DNA from: Planktophila grossartii
GTDB taxonomy: Bacteria > Actinomycetota > Actinomycetes > Nanopelagicales > Nanopelagicaceae
Reading direction: 5' to 3'
DNA: 64,000 nucleotides
Assembly: GCA_965234365.1 (NCBI GenBank)
Contig: OZ248345.1
Coordinates: 806,001 to 870,000 of the forward strand
Of the stretch, positions 1-8,772 are shown one piece after another. The position numbers and the translations under genes are program-made. The notes under the pieces were generated by a model that saw only the letters and a list, made by a program, of their open reading frames with translations, did no database searches and was not told where the DNA came from. Each line of letters opens with the position of its first letter. Positions within the stretch are counted from its first letter, which is position 1.

Positions 1-1535
1 TTGTTTATGGTGGCACGGGTAAAGCTGCTCGCAACTGGGAATCTTTCGATGCGCTCGTCAAGACTCTGACGCATCTCAAGGATGACGAAACCATGCTGGT
101 TCAATCAGGTAAACCAGTGGGCGTCTTTCAAACTCACGAATGGGCTCCCCGTGTACTTCTCGCTAACTCAAATCTTGTAGGAGATTGGGCTACCTGGCCA
201 GAATTCCGCCGCCTTGAAGATCTTGGTCTGACTATGTATGGCCAGATGACAGCTGGTTCATGGATTTACATCGGAACACAAGGAATTTTGCAGGGCACTT
301 ACGAAACTTTTGCAGCAGTTGCTGAGAAACATTTTGGAGGAACGCTCGCAGGAACACTCACCGTCACAGGTGGATGCGGTGGAATGGGTGGAGCTCAGCC
401 ACTTGCAGTCACCATGAATGAGGGAACCTGCTTGATTATCGATGTCGATGGATCACGCCTTAAGCGTCGCGTGAGCAAGAGATATCTCGACGTGATTGCA
501 GACAGCCTTGAAGAAGCCGTATCGATGGCAGTTAAAGCCAAGAGCGAGAAGAAGGCAATCTCCATCGGACTGGTTGGAAATAGCGCAACTGTTCTCCCCC
601 AATTATTTGCGATGGGTGTCCCAATCGATATTGTCACTGATCAAACTTCAGCACATGATCCACTCTTCTATATTCCTGAAGGTATCGACATCAACGATGC
701 CCGCGATAAGGCAGTTCGCGATCCAGTCGATTTCGCAAAGCGAGCCAAAGAATCCATGGCTAAACATGTGGAAGCGATGGTTAATTTCCAAGATAAGGGC
801 GCAGTTGTCTTTGATTACGGTAACTCGATTCGGGATGAAGCACGTCAAGGTGGATATCAGCGCGCATTTGAATTCCCTGGGTTTATTCCTGCATACATTC
901 GCCCGCTCTTCTGTGAAGGAAAAGGTCCATTCCGATGGGTCGCGCTTTCTGGAGATCCGAAAGATATTGCTCGTACTGATCAAGCTGTTCTTGATCTATT
1001 CCCTGAGAACAAGCATCTGCATCGCTGGATCAAGATGGCGCAAGATCGGGTTGAGTTCGAGGGTCTCCCTGCTCGCATCTGCTGGCTCGGGTACGGCGAA
1101 CGCGACAAGGCAGGACTGAAATTTAATGATCTCGTTGCAAGTGGTGAGGTAAGTGCACCCATCGTCATTGGTCGCGATCATCTTGATTGCGGAAGCGTCG
1201 CATCTCCTTACCGCGAATCAGAGGCGATGCTCGATGGTTCCGATGCAATTGCGGATTGGCCATTGCTCAATGCAATGATAAATATTTCATCCGGAGCATC
1301 ATGGGTTTCTATCCATCATGGTGGTGGCGTCGGGATCGGCCGATCTATCCATGCTGGTCAGGTAAGCGTTGCAGATGGAACCCCTCTTGCAGCCCAGAAA
1401 CTTGAGAGAGTTCTAACCAACGATCCTGGCATGGGAGTCATTCGCCACGTAGATGCTGGTTATGAGCATGCAAAGGAAGTCGCTATTGATAAAGGTGTAC
1501 ATGTTCCCATGTTGAACGGTGCGCCTATCAAGTGA
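1..1535 (+). CDS. hutU: Urocanate hydratase (urocanase), 5'-truncated by window edge
   Basis: Second step of histidine breakdown: NAD-dependent hydration of urocanate to 4-imidazolone-5-propionate in the cytoplasm. The reading frame is open from base 3 and begins inside the conserved VYGGTGKAARNW stretch, so about 40 N-terminal residues lie before the window; roughly 510 residues are present of a usual 550. The urocanase signature with its active-site cysteine appears as FEGLPARICW (the classic form has Gln in place of the Glu), followed by DHLDCGSVASP and the HHGGGVGIGRS segment. The stop overlaps the GTG start of hutI by 4 bases (GTGA), so hutU-hutI-hutH is one operon. Confidence 0.97.
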   Translation, partial: VYGGTGKAARNWESFDALVKTLTHLKDDETMLVQSGKPVGVFQTHEWAPRVLLANSNLVGDWATWPEFRRLEDLGLTMYGQMTAGSWIYIGTQGILQGTYETFAAVAEKHFGGTLAGTLTVTGGCGGMGGAQPLAVTMNEGTCLIIDVDGSRLKRRVSKRYLDVIADSLEEAVSMAVKAKSEKKAISIGLVGNSATVLPQLFAMGVPIDIVTDQTSAHDPLFYIPEGIDINDARDKAVRDPVDFAKRAKESMAKHVEAMVNFQDKGAVVFDYGNSIRDEARQGGYQRAFEFPGFIPAYIRPLFCEGKGPFRWVALSGDPKDIARTDQAVLDLFPENKHLHRWIKMAQDRVEFEGLPARICWLGYGERDKAGLKFNDLVASGEVSAPIVIGRDHLDCGSVASPYRESEAMLDGSDAIADWPLLNAMINISSGASWVSIHHGGGVGIGRSIHAGQVSVADGTPLAAQKLERVLTNDPGMGVIRHVDAGYEHAKEVAIDKGVHVPMLNGAPIK

Positions 1536-2704
1536 GCTCCATAGCTTTCACAAACATTGAAACTCTCGTCACCAACGATTTTCGTATCGGTGACGGCACG
1601 CTTGGCGTATTGCACGGTGCATCTCTTGTTGTTGAAGACGGACTCATCTCTCAGATAACCCAGCAGATTCCATCCGGTGTCGACTCTGAAATCGATTGTT
1701 CGGGACAGACTCTGCTCCCAGGTTTTGTCGATTCACACACTCATCTCATCTTTGCTGGAGATCGTGCTGATGAATTTTCCGCACGGTCACGAGGCGAGAA
1801 ATACTCAGCCGGCGGAATCACATCGACAGTGGCAGCCACAAGAGCCGCTTCCGATGCAGCGCTCAGTCAGAATGCTCAACGTTTATTAGATGAAGCCCTT
1901 GCTTCAGGCACAACCACAATTGAGATTAAATCTGGGTATGGACTCACCGAGCGAGATGAACTTCGCTCTATTGAGATCGCCAAAAGATTTACCGATGAGA
2001 CAACTCTGCTAGCAGCACATGTCATTCCCTTTGAATTCAAGGAAGACCCAGATGCTTACGTGGCGCTCATTATCGACTCAATTATCCCTGCTTCGTCAGC
2101 GAAATGGATTGATGTCTTCTGCGACCAAGGGGCGTTTTCTCCCGAACAATCTGAAGCAATTCTCCGAGCGGGAATCGCACAGGGGATGCTTCCTCGCATT
2201 CATGCCAACCAACTCACAGCTGGAAAAGGTGTCGAGCTCGCAGTCGCTCTGGGTGCATCATCAGCCGATCATTTAAGTAAATCCACACAATCAGATATCG
2301 AATTACTTGCATCAAGTAATACCGTCGCCACTCTTCTGCCAGGCGCTGAATTTTCAACTCATCTTGAAAGAAACCTCGGCCGAAAGTTACTTGATGCAGG
2401 AGCACGCGTTGCGATTGCATCTGATTGCAATCCTGGCTCGAGCTACACGACATCAATGCCCTTCTGTATCGCATCAGCTGTGAGTCTCTTAGGTTTCACC
2501 TGTGAAGAAGCGGTTCTCGCTGCAACCTTGGGTGGAGCACAAGCGCTGCGCAGAGAAGATATTGGCCAACTCGCAATTGGTAAGAAAGCGGATCTCGTAC
2601 TTCTCGACGCTCCCAGTTATATCCATCTTGCCTATCGTCCAGGTGTAAATCTCATTCACAGTACCTACAAATCAGGAAGAGCAGTGACCTCATGGCAGAA
2701 GTAG
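1532..2704 (+). CDS. hutI: Imidazolonepropionase
   Basis: Third step of histidine degradation: hydrolyses imidazolonepropionate to N-formimino-L-glutamate. It is an amidohydrolase of 390 residues, normal for the family. Metal-binding motif DSHTHLIFAGDRADEF lies near residue 67; further ligand segments are HANQ, SADH and SDCNPGSS. The GTG start overlaps the hutU stop and the 3' end overlaps hutH by 13 bases, which indicates translational coupling. The enzyme that follows in the pathway (HutG or HutF/HutE route) is not in this window. Confidence 0.96.
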   Translation: MSSIAFTNIETLVTNDFRIGDGTLGVLHGASLVVEDGLISQITQQIPSGVDSEIDCSGQTLLPGFVDSHTHLIFAGDRADEFSARSRGEKYSAGGITSTVAATRAASDAALSQNAQRLLDEALASGTTTIEIKSGYGLTERDELRSIEIAKRFTDETTLLAAHVIPFEFKEDPDAYVALIIDSIIPASSAKWIDVFCDQGAFSPEQSEAILRAGIAQGMLPRIHANQLTAGKGVELAVALGASSADHLSKSTQSDIELLASSNTVATLLPGAEFSTHLERNLGRKLLDAGARVAIASDCNPGSSYTTSMPFCIASAVSLLGFTCEEAVLAATLGGAQALRREDIGQLAIGKKADLVLLDAPSYIHLAYRPGVNLIHSTYKSGRAVTSWQK

Positions 2705-4209
2705 TAATTTCGACATCCGGGATGACATTTAGCGATCTCATTTCTATCGCACGCAACAATGCGACAGTCTCACTCTCACAGAAATCGATTGATGCAATGC
2801 AATCGTCTCGCGATCATGTCGAAAGCCTCGCTGCATCAGAAACTCCCGTCTATGGAATATCAACTGGTTTTGGTGCGCTTGCCAACCGCCATGTTTCTCA
2901 AGAGCTTCGCACGCAGCTCCAACGTTCACTGATTCGCTCACATGCCGCCGGCGTTGGCGAACCAGTAGAAAGAGAAGTTGTTCGCGCGCTGATGGCGCTT
3001 CGACTCAAAACATTGTCCTCAGGTAAAACTGGAGTTCGCCCCGTTGTTGCACAGACTATGGCCGCACTTCTCAATGCAGGTATCACTCCCCTCGTCCGTG
3101 AATTCGGATCTCTCGGATGTAGTGGAGATCTTGCTCCACTTGCGCATTGCGCCCTCGTTCTCATGGGCGAAGGAGAAGCTGTCGATAAGAATGGCGTACA
3201 ACGCCCAGTTCCAGAGCTACTCGCTGACGCAAAGATTGCCCCTGTTCAGTTAGCAGAGAAAGAGGGTTTAGCCCTTATCAATGGAACAGATGGAATGCTC
3301 GGAATGTTGATTCTTGCAATCGAAGATCTGCGCATGCTCGTAAATTCTGCCGATGTCATCGCAGCAATGAGCGTTGAAGGTTTACTCGGTACAGACCGCG
3401 TCTTCATTCCAGAGTTGCACGAACCACTTCGTTCACACCCCGGACAAGCCGAGAGTGCAGCGCGCATGCTGGAAACTCTGAAGGATTCCGGAATTGTCGC
3501 TTCACACCTACTCAATGATGATCGCGTTCAAGATGCCTACTCGCTTCGATGTGCGCCACAAGTTGCAGGCGCTGTTCGCGACACCATCGAATATGCAGCC
3601 ACAGTTGCGCTGCGTGAACTGTCAGCAGTGATTGATAACCCTGTCGTACTTGAAGATGGACGAATCTCTTCCAACGGTAATTTCCATGGCGCCCCCGTTG
3701 CTTATGTTCTCGACTTCCTCGCAATCGCAGTTGCAGATCTCGGAAGTATTGCTGAACGTCGCACAGATCGAGCCCTCGATAAGAATCGAAATGCAGGTCT
3801 TCCTCCTTTCCTCGCCGATGATCCAGGGGTCGATTCAGGTTTGATGATTGCTCAATACACACAAGCTGCTCTTGTCAGCGAAAATAAGCGCCTTGCTTCG
3901 CCTGCCAGCGTTGATTCAATTCCATCTTCTGCAATGCAGGAAGACCATGTCTCTATGGGATGGTCAGCAGCTCGCAAACTACGCACTTCTGTCGACAACC
4001 TCACCCGAATCATTGCCATTGAATTGGTGACAGCTTCACGCGCAATAGAGCTACGTGCGCCGCTAAAGCCAAGCCCTGTTTCAGCGGCAATTATCTCTGA
4101 ACTCCGCAAGACAGTTGCTGGTCCTGGTCCAGATCGCTATCTATCTCCTGAACTCATGGCTGCGACCAGCTTTGTGGCGGCAGGAAAAGTTATGAGTGCG
4201 ATTCAATAA
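2692..4209 (+). CDS. hutH: Histidine ammonia-lyase
   Basis: First step of histidine degradation: non-oxidative deamination of L-histidine to trans-urocanate. 505 residues, full length. The electrophilic MIO prosthetic group normally forms from Ala-Ser-Gly; here the triad is Cys143-Ser144-Gly145 in GCSGDLAPLAH. To my memory Cys at this position is found in other actinobacterial HALs, so I read the enzyme as active. Other family motifs are YGISTGFG near residue 53 and the NFHGAPVAYVLDF segment. Its last 20 bases overlap the end of the convergent hydrolase gene. Confidence 0.96.
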   Translation: MAEVVISTSGMTFSDLISIARNNATVSLSQKSIDAMQSSRDHVESLAASETPVYGISTGFGALANRHVSQELRTQLQRSLIRSHAAGVGEPVEREVVRALMALRLKTLSSGKTGVRPVVAQTMAALLNAGITPLVREFGSLGCSGDLAPLAHCALVLMGEGEAVDKNGVQRPVPELLADAKIAPVQLAEKEGLALINGTDGMLGMLILAIEDLRMLVNSADVIAAMSVEGLLGTDRVFIPELHEPLRSHPGQAESAARMLETLKDSGIVASHLLNDDRVQDAYSLRCAPQVAGAVRDTIEYAATVALRELSAVIDNPVVLEDGRISSNGNFHGAPVAYVLDFLAIAVADLGSIAERRTDRALDKNRNAGLPPFLADDPGVDSGLMIAQYTQAALVSENKRLASPASVDSIPSSAMQEDHVSMGWSAARKLRTSVDNLTRIIAIELVTASRAIELRAPLKPSPVSAAIISELRKTVAGPGPDRYLSPELMAATSFVAAGKVMSAIQ

Positions 4210-4957
4210 AGAGGCGTGAATTCTCGAAGATGATCTCTGCGTCATAGTCGAGAGTGGCAACGTGGTAACTATTGACCAGTTCAATGCGGTTCTTCTCACG
4301 AGAACCAACGCCCTGCATAATGATTTCCGTATTTGAAACGGGCAAGGTGTGATCTTCTACGCTGTGAAAAAGTTGAAGTGGCGCTGTCACATCATGCAAT
4401 CTCTTCCGGGTGTATGAGAGCATTTTGAGCAGTTGATATACGCCCACTGCAGGAAGTGAGTCATAACCATATTCAGTAATGCCGGGGCGCTTGATGTCAT
4501 CGCCGACAGAGTCGCGCATCTTCTGGAATCGAGAGATAACCCAGGCCAATTGGTGTGGAACTAATTTCACATGAATCATGGGATTAACGAGAATGATTCC
4601 GGCCAACTGTTTTGAATAACGTGTAGCAACATTGAGAGTGGTTCCACCACCCATCGACAAACCGCAGATGAATACTTTTTCACAACTCTGAAGCATTGCG
4701 TTGAGATCGTTCTCGACCTTCGCGGGCCACTCTTGCCACTTCACGAGATTGAGATCTTCAGGACGAGTTCCGTGCCCTGGAAGAAGTGGAACGGTCACGG
4801 TATATCCACGTTGATTGAGGTACTCAGCCCAAGGTCGCATTGAGGCCGGTGAACCAGTAAATCCATGAACGAGAAGAATTCCAACCTTCTTATTGGCGCC
4901 TCTTCCTTCTGCATGCCAATCGTTCAATAAACCTGCTGGTGCGCCTTCAACTCCCAT
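4190..4957 (-). CDS. Alpha/beta hydrolase, carboxylesterase / monoacylglycerol-lipase-like
   Basis: A soluble serine hydrolase of 255 residues with no signal peptide. HGFTGSP at residues 31-37 forms the oxyanion loop, Ser101 in GLSMGGG is the nucleophile, and the acid and base are likely the Asp of VEDHTLP and the His of SYHVATLD. The pattern matches Est30-type carboxylesterases and bacterial monoacylglycerol lipases; the substrate cannot be told. The ATG is chosen because TACTCT lies exactly 6 bases upstream (leaderless). It converges on hutH with a 20-base overlap and diverges from the exonuclease gene. Confidence 0.85.
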   Translation of the reverse strand: MGVEGAPAGLLNDWHAEGRGANKKVGILLVHGFTGSPASMRPWAEYLNQRGYTVTVPLLPGHGTRPEDLNLVKWQEWPAKVENDLNAMLQSCEKVFICGLSMGGGTTLNVATRYSKQLAGIILVNPMIHVKLVPHQLAWVISRFQKMRDSVGDDIKRPGITEYGYDSLPAVGVYQLLKMLSYTRKRLHDVTAPLQLFHSVEDHTLPVSNTEIIMQGVGSREKNRIELVNSYHVATLDYDAEIIFENSRLFIESHS

Positions 4958-4963
4958 GCATCG

Positions 4964-4969
4964 AGAGTA
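4964..4969 (-). promoter_or_regulatory. -10 element, leaderless start of hydrolase
   Basis: TACTCT on the minus strand, 6 bases before the ATG at 4957; no Shine-Dalgarno sequence between. Confidence 0.5.
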
Positions 4970-4997
4970 TTACGCAAGTGATGTCATCGCAATCATC

Positions 4998-5003
4998 TAG
5001 AGT
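4998..5003 (+). promoter_or_regulatory. -10 element, leaderless start of exonuclease
   Basis: TAGAGT 6 bases before the ATG at 5010, placing +1 on the A of the start codon. Confidence 0.5.
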
Positions 5004-5009
5004 TAAGTT

Positions 5010-5672
5010 ATGGTGAACGATTCTGAGGGTGCACCTTGGCAGAGCACTCTGCAAGATTTCGGCCGACCTTTAAACGAGATCACATTTGTCGTTCTTGACC
5101 TAGAGACGACAGGTGGCGCACCACATCTCGGTGCCGGAATCACAGAGATTGGAGCTGTCAAAGTTCGTGGGGGCGAAGTGCTCGCAGAGTTCAAAACATT
5201 TATCGACCCGCAACATCCAGTCCCTGCCTACATCACTGACCTCACCGGAATTACAAATGAGATGGTCTTTCAATCCCCCACGATTGCACAGATATTTCCT
5301 TCACTCCTTGAATTCTTAGGAGCTGAATCAGAGACTGTTCTTGTCGCTCAGAATGCGCCCTTCGATCTCTCATTTCTCACATTTTCAGCACGAGCTCATG
5401 GATTCAATTGGCCTAAGTTTCCGGTACTCGATACCGCAATCATCGCCCGCAAAGTACTTTCTCGAGATGAAGTTCCCAATTGCAAGTTAGGCACACTTGC
5501 CGAATTCTTTGGAACTTCTACTACTCCCAACCATCGCGCTCTCGATGATGCCCGCGCAACAGTCGATGTCTTTCACGGGCTTCTTGAACGACTTGGTTCT
5601 CACGATATCTACACTCTTGAAGAACTTAACAACTTCGGCAAGAAAGTTAAGAAGCCGAAATCACCTGAGTAA
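5010..5672 (+). CDS. DnaQ-like 3'-5' exonuclease (Pol III epsilon family)
   Basis: DEDDh-type exonuclease of 220 residues. Exo I is DLETTGG (Asp30, Glu32), Exo II lies around QNAPFDLSFL, and Exo III is NHRALDDARAT with the catalytic His and Asp. It likely degrades DNA 3'-5', as a proofreading-like or repair nuclease. In mycobacteria the gene at the same place beside trpD (Rv2191) is a longer fusion with a UvrC-like half; that half is absent here. Convergent with trpD, overlapping by 26 bases. Confidence 0.88.
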   Translation: MVNDSEGAPWQSTLQDFGRPLNEITFVVLDLETTGGAPHLGAGITEIGAVKVRGGEVLAEFKTFIDPQHPVPAYITDLTGITNEMVFQSPTIAQIFPSLLEFLGAESETVLVAQNAPFDLSFLTFSARAHGFNWPKFPVLDTAIIARKVLSRDEVPNCKLGTLAEFFGTSTTPNHRALDDARATVDVFHGLLERLGSHDIYTLEELNNFGKKVKKPKSPE

Positions 5673-6699
5673 GAGCTGCCCACTTATCGAGCAGTTCGAA
5701 CGCTGCGCCTGAATCAACAGCGCGTACTGCACGTTCAAGACCTAGCGTTAAACGTTCTTTCAGATCGATCTCCATATCGCCTTCAAATGCTGCTATCGCT
5801 GCAGCTGCGTTGAGAAGCACAGCGTCGCGTGGAGCTCCTCTTTCGCCGGTAAAGATTGCTCGAGATATGCGCGCATTTTCGGCTGCATCTCCCCCGACAA
5901 TCGCTTCGATAGGTGCGTTCTGCATTCCGAAATCCTTGGCGTCTATGCGATCGCTCTTAATTTCGCCCTTGCCAATTGAGAGTACTGACGTTGTTGTTGC
6001 AAGAGTGATTTCATCGAGACCATCATCGCCACGAAAGACAAAACCATCACAACCCTTTTCAGCGAGCACTTGCGCCATCACAAGATGCATTCGGTCGTTA
6101 GCGACACCAATTGCTGCCGCTTGTGGTCGAGCAGGATTGGCTAAAGGTCCCAAGATGTTGAATACCGTTGGTACGCCTAGCTCTTTGCGGGCAGGAGCTG
6201 CAAATCTCATCGCTGGGTGGAAGATGGGCGCAAAGCAGAAGCCGATCCCAAGTTCTCGCACTGTTCTTTCAACACCAGCTCCATCAAGGCCGGGCACAAC
6301 GCCCAGCGCCTCAAGAAAATCAGAGGCTCCAGATTTCGAAGATACTGCGCGATTTCCATGTTTTACAACTCGAGCACCTGCTGCAGCAGCAATGATCGCC
6401 GCAGTAGTGGAGATATTGATTGTGTGGGCTCCATCTCCGCCGGTGCCGACAGTATCTACTGCACGTTCCTTAATAGAGATTGGAGCAGCGTGCGCGTACA
6501 TGACTTCGACAAGGGCTCCAACTTCATCAGAGGTTTCGCCCTTAGCTTTGAGTGCAAGGAGGAAATTCTTAACATTCTCGATATCTGATTCGCCACTGAG
6601 AATTTCGCGCATAGCGCTTTGGATTTCATCTTTTTCAAGATCGAGCCCCGATGTGAGTTTCTCGGTGAGCGCACTCCAACTCATTGAAGAAGTGGACAC
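5647..6699 (-). CDS. trpD: Anthranilate phosphoribosyltransferase
   Basis: Second committed step of tryptophan synthesis: joins anthranilate and PRPP to phosphoribosylanthranilate. 350 residues. The PRPP loop GTGGDGAHTINIST is near residue 86, followed by KHGNRAVSSKSGASD, both diagnostic. The GTG at 6699 is used here; an ATG five codons in (6684) is an equal candidate. No other trp gene is nearby. It lies 12 bases after the stand-alone receiver gene, so the two are probably cotranscribed, an arrangement next to ctaE seen in other actinobacteria. Confidence 0.95.
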   Translation of the reverse strand: MSTSSMSWSALTEKLTSGLDLEKDEIQSAMREILSGESDIENVKNFLLALKAKGETSDEVGALVEVMYAHAAPISIKERAVDTVGTGGDGAHTINISTTAAIIAAAAGARVVKHGNRAVSSKSGASDFLEALGVVPGLDGAGVERTVRELGIGFCFAPIFHPAMRFAAPARKELGVPTVFNILGPLANPARPQAAAIGVANDRMHLVMAQVLAEKGCDGFVFRGDDGLDEITLATTTSVLSIGKGEIKSDRIDAKDFGMQNAPIEAIVGGDAAENARISRAIFTGERGAPRDAVLLNAAAAIAAFEGDMEIDLKERLTLGLERAVRAVDSGAAFELLDKWAALTQVISAS

Positions 6700-6711
6700 A
6701 GCGGAATCCAG

Positions 6712-7161
6712 TTAAGCAGTTGCGTTTGTTGCGACAGTACGGGCGCGAAGTAAATCTGCAACTGTGTGAGAAAGAGTAAATGGATCAACGGGATGGAGAA
6801 CATTTGCTTCGGCGCGAGACCACGCTGCAAGCCACGCATCTTCCTTGCGACCTGTAATGACCATGACAGGTGGGCAGTTGTAGACCTCGTCCTTCAACTG
6901 GCGTGCCATTCCGATGCCGCCTTCGGGAACTGATTCGCCATCCAAGATAAAGAGATCGATAGGGGTATCAGAATCTGGCTTCTTGCCATCAACAAAGAGG
7001 CGAAGAGCGGGTGCTGTCGCGAATTGATGGATGACGTGCTCTGCCATATCGGGTGCAACTCGGGTGCCGAGGGCTCCGATAACAGCCTCGCGAACTGTGA
7101 CATCGTCCGAGTAGAGAACGATTGAATATTTGCGCTCCCGAGCTCCGGTGTTCTCTGACAT
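6712..7161 (-). CDS. Stand-alone receiver-like protein
   Basis: 149 residues made of one CheY-like fold with no output domain. It has the acidic pair Asp19-Asp20 and a phospho-acceptor-like Asp74 in LFILDG, but the invariant Lys is replaced by His123 in VLHPVDP, so phosphorylation-driven switching is doubtful. A longer frame runs up to 7215; the start at 7161 is preferred because TAGACT lies 7 bases upstream. It sits between trpD and the divergent ctaE. The role is unknown; the position beside the oxidase operon suggests a regulatory link, which is inference only. Confidence 0.7.
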   Translation of the reverse strand: MSENTGARERKYSIVLYSDDVTVREAVIGALGTRVAPDMAEHVIHQFATAPALRLFVDGKKPDSDTPIDLFILDGESVPEGGIGMARQLKDEVYNCPPVMVITGRKEDAWLAAWSRAEANVLHPVDPFTLSHTVADLLRARTVATNATA

Positions 7162-7168
7162 GGGTCGA

Positions 7169-7174
7169 AGTCTA
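7169..7174 (-). promoter_or_regulatory. -10 element, leaderless start of receiver protein
   Basis: TAGACT on the minus strand, 7 bases before the ATG at 7161. Confidence 0.45.
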
Positions 7175-7300
7175 ATAGGGGAACTCGGGCGGAAGTCACT
7201 GTAAATCTGCCCCATTTTGGGTGACCCTTTTCACCTTACTTCAGCGGAAAAAGAGCTCTTTCCGGAGCGCTCTAAATAGGTTAGTAAGCCCCTTTTCGGG

Positions 7301-7306
7301 AATAAT
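7301..7306 (+). promoter_or_regulatory. Possible -10 element of ctaE
   Basis: AATAAT 7 bases before the ATG at 7314. It supports that start over the ATG at 7305, whose codon it overlaps. Weaker than the other elements because the first base is not T. Confidence 0.3.
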
Positions 7307-7313
7307 GCCACCC

Positions 7314-7943
7314 ATGACAAGCACCAGCGTGAGCGCTCACCACAAGATCACCCGCCCCAACATGGTGGCAGTCGGAACAATCGTTTGGCTCTCCAGCGAG
7401 CTCATGTTCTTCGCCGCTCTCTTCGCGATGTACTTCACTACACGCGCAGTTCAAGGGCCCAAGGTCTGGCTCCAATCTACAGAGATTCTCAATATTCCAT
7501 TTGCAGCTGTCAACACCACCGTTCTCGTGCTCTCTTCAGTGACATGTCAGTTCGGTGTCTTCGCAGCAGAGCGTTACCAAGCTCGCCGCACTGCATCCCT
7601 GATCAATGTGAAGTACTGGGGAATGCGCGAGTGGTTCGCTCTCACCTTCTTAATGGGTGGATTCTTTATCGCCGGCCAAATCTACGAGTACGCATCTTTG
7701 GTGACAGAAGGACTTGCACTCTCGACAAATGCGTACGGTTCAGTTTTCTACATCGCAACAGGGTTCCACGGTCTCCACGTAACAGGTGGTCTCATCGCAT
7801 TCCTTATCGTGATGGTTCGCATCGCCAAGGCTCGTCGCTTTACTCAAGGCCAAGCAACAACAGCAATCGTTGTGTCGTACTACTGGCACTTCGTTGACGT
7901 TGTTTGGATCGCCCTCTTCGCCTCTATCTATCTCATCAAGTAA
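7314..7943 (+). CDS. ctaE: Cytochrome c oxidase subunit III
   Basis: Membrane subunit of the aa3-type terminal oxidase (complex IV). 209 residues with five predicted membrane helices, the actinobacterial short form. Diagnostic runs are WLSSELMFFAALFAMYF and the C-terminal YWHFVDVVWIALF. An open frame extends to 7221 but those residues are not family-like. It heads the ctaE-qcrC-qcrA-qcrB operon; subunits I, II and IV are in a second, oppositely oriented cluster at 13.7-16.5 kb. Confidence 0.95.
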   Translation: MTSTSVSAHHKITRPNMVAVGTIVWLSSELMFFAALFAMYFTTRAVQGPKVWLQSTEILNIPFAAVNTTVLVLSSVTCQFGVFAAERYQARRTASLINVKYWGMREWFALTFLMGGFFIAGQIYEYASLVTEGLALSTNAYGSVFYIATGFHGLHVTGGLIAFLIVMVRIAKARRFTQGQATTAIVVSYYWHFVDVVWIALFASIYLIK

Positions 7944-7977
7944 TTAACCTACGACTGAACCTACTGAAAGGAAAACA

Positions 7978-8769
7978 GTGAAGCGTCTCTCGCGTCTACG
8001 CAGACATCGTGCAGCAGGACCAATTCTTTTGATCTTTGCTCTCTTCACCATCGGCACCACATTCCAGGTTGCGAGTGCAGTCAATAACGACGCCACTTCA
8101 GTCGCGGATCGTTCTGTCACCATCGAAGAAGGTAAACAGATCTTCTTGAAGGGATGTTCTTCCTGCCACGGTCTCAATGCTGAAGGCGGTCAGATCGCTC
8201 CCTCTCTTATCGGTGTAGGTGCTGCATCAGTTGATTTCCAGGTTGCTACAGGTCGTATGCCAATGGCAGATATGAGCACCCAGGCAATGCGTAAGAAGCC
8301 TGTCTATAACGCAGAAGAAGTGAATGCGCTTGCAACATATGTCGCATCCCTTGCACCAGGACCTGAAGTTCCAGGTGAAGAGGCGCTGAATTACGAGCGC
8401 GATGGTTCTGTTGCAGAGGGTGGAGAGCTCTTCCGCACTAACTGCGCAATGTGCCATAACTTTGCTGCACAAGGTGGAGCACTCACTCAAGGTAAGTACG
8501 CGCCAACGTTGATGGGCGTTGAACCACGTCATATTTACGAAGCGATGATCACTGGCCCGCAATCAATGCCAGTGTTTAGCGATAAGACAATTACTCCAGA
8601 AGAGAAACTTTCGATCATTAAATGGATCAAGGCTGCGGAATCTGAACCACAGTTAGGTGGAGCAGCTCTCGGTCGAGTAGGTCCAGTTACTGAAGGCTTA
8701 CTTGTATGGACACTTGGAATCGGACTGCTTATTGGTGTCGCAGTCTGGCTAGCGATGAAGGCGAGATAG
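7978..8769 (+). CDS. qcrC: Cytochrome bc1 complex dihaem cytochrome c subunit
   Basis: Complex III subunit that passes electrons straight to the oxidase in the actinobacterial III-IV supercomplex, in place of soluble cytochrome c. 263 residues: an N-terminal hydrophobic signal/anchor, two haem c sites (GCSSCHGLNAEGG and NCAMCHNFAAQGG), and a C-terminal membrane helix. The GTG start has a GAAAGGA ribosome-binding site 5 bases upstream. Confidence 0.96.
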   Translation: MKRLSRLRRHRAAGPILLIFALFTIGTTFQVASAVNNDATSVADRSVTIEEGKQIFLKGCSSCHGLNAEGGQIAPSLIGVGAASVDFQVATGRMPMADMSTQAMRKKPVYNAEEVNALATYVASLAPGPEVPGEEALNYERDGSVAEGGELFRTNCAMCHNFAAQGGALTQGKYAPTLMGVEPRHIYEAMITGPQSMPVFSDKTITPEEKLSIIKWIKAAESEPQLGGAALGRVGPVTEGLLVWTLGIGLLIGVAVWLAMKAR

Positions 8770-8772
8770 AAC

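Noticed and set aside
1..4209. hut genes as a recent transfer
   Set aside because: Base and codon use look like the neighbours and no mobile feature flanks them; the left end is outside the window, so this cannot be settled.
5810..6715. Long open frame of 301 codons on the plus strand across trpD
   Set aside because: It is the antisense shadow of trpD; the minus-strand frame has clear TrpD motifs.
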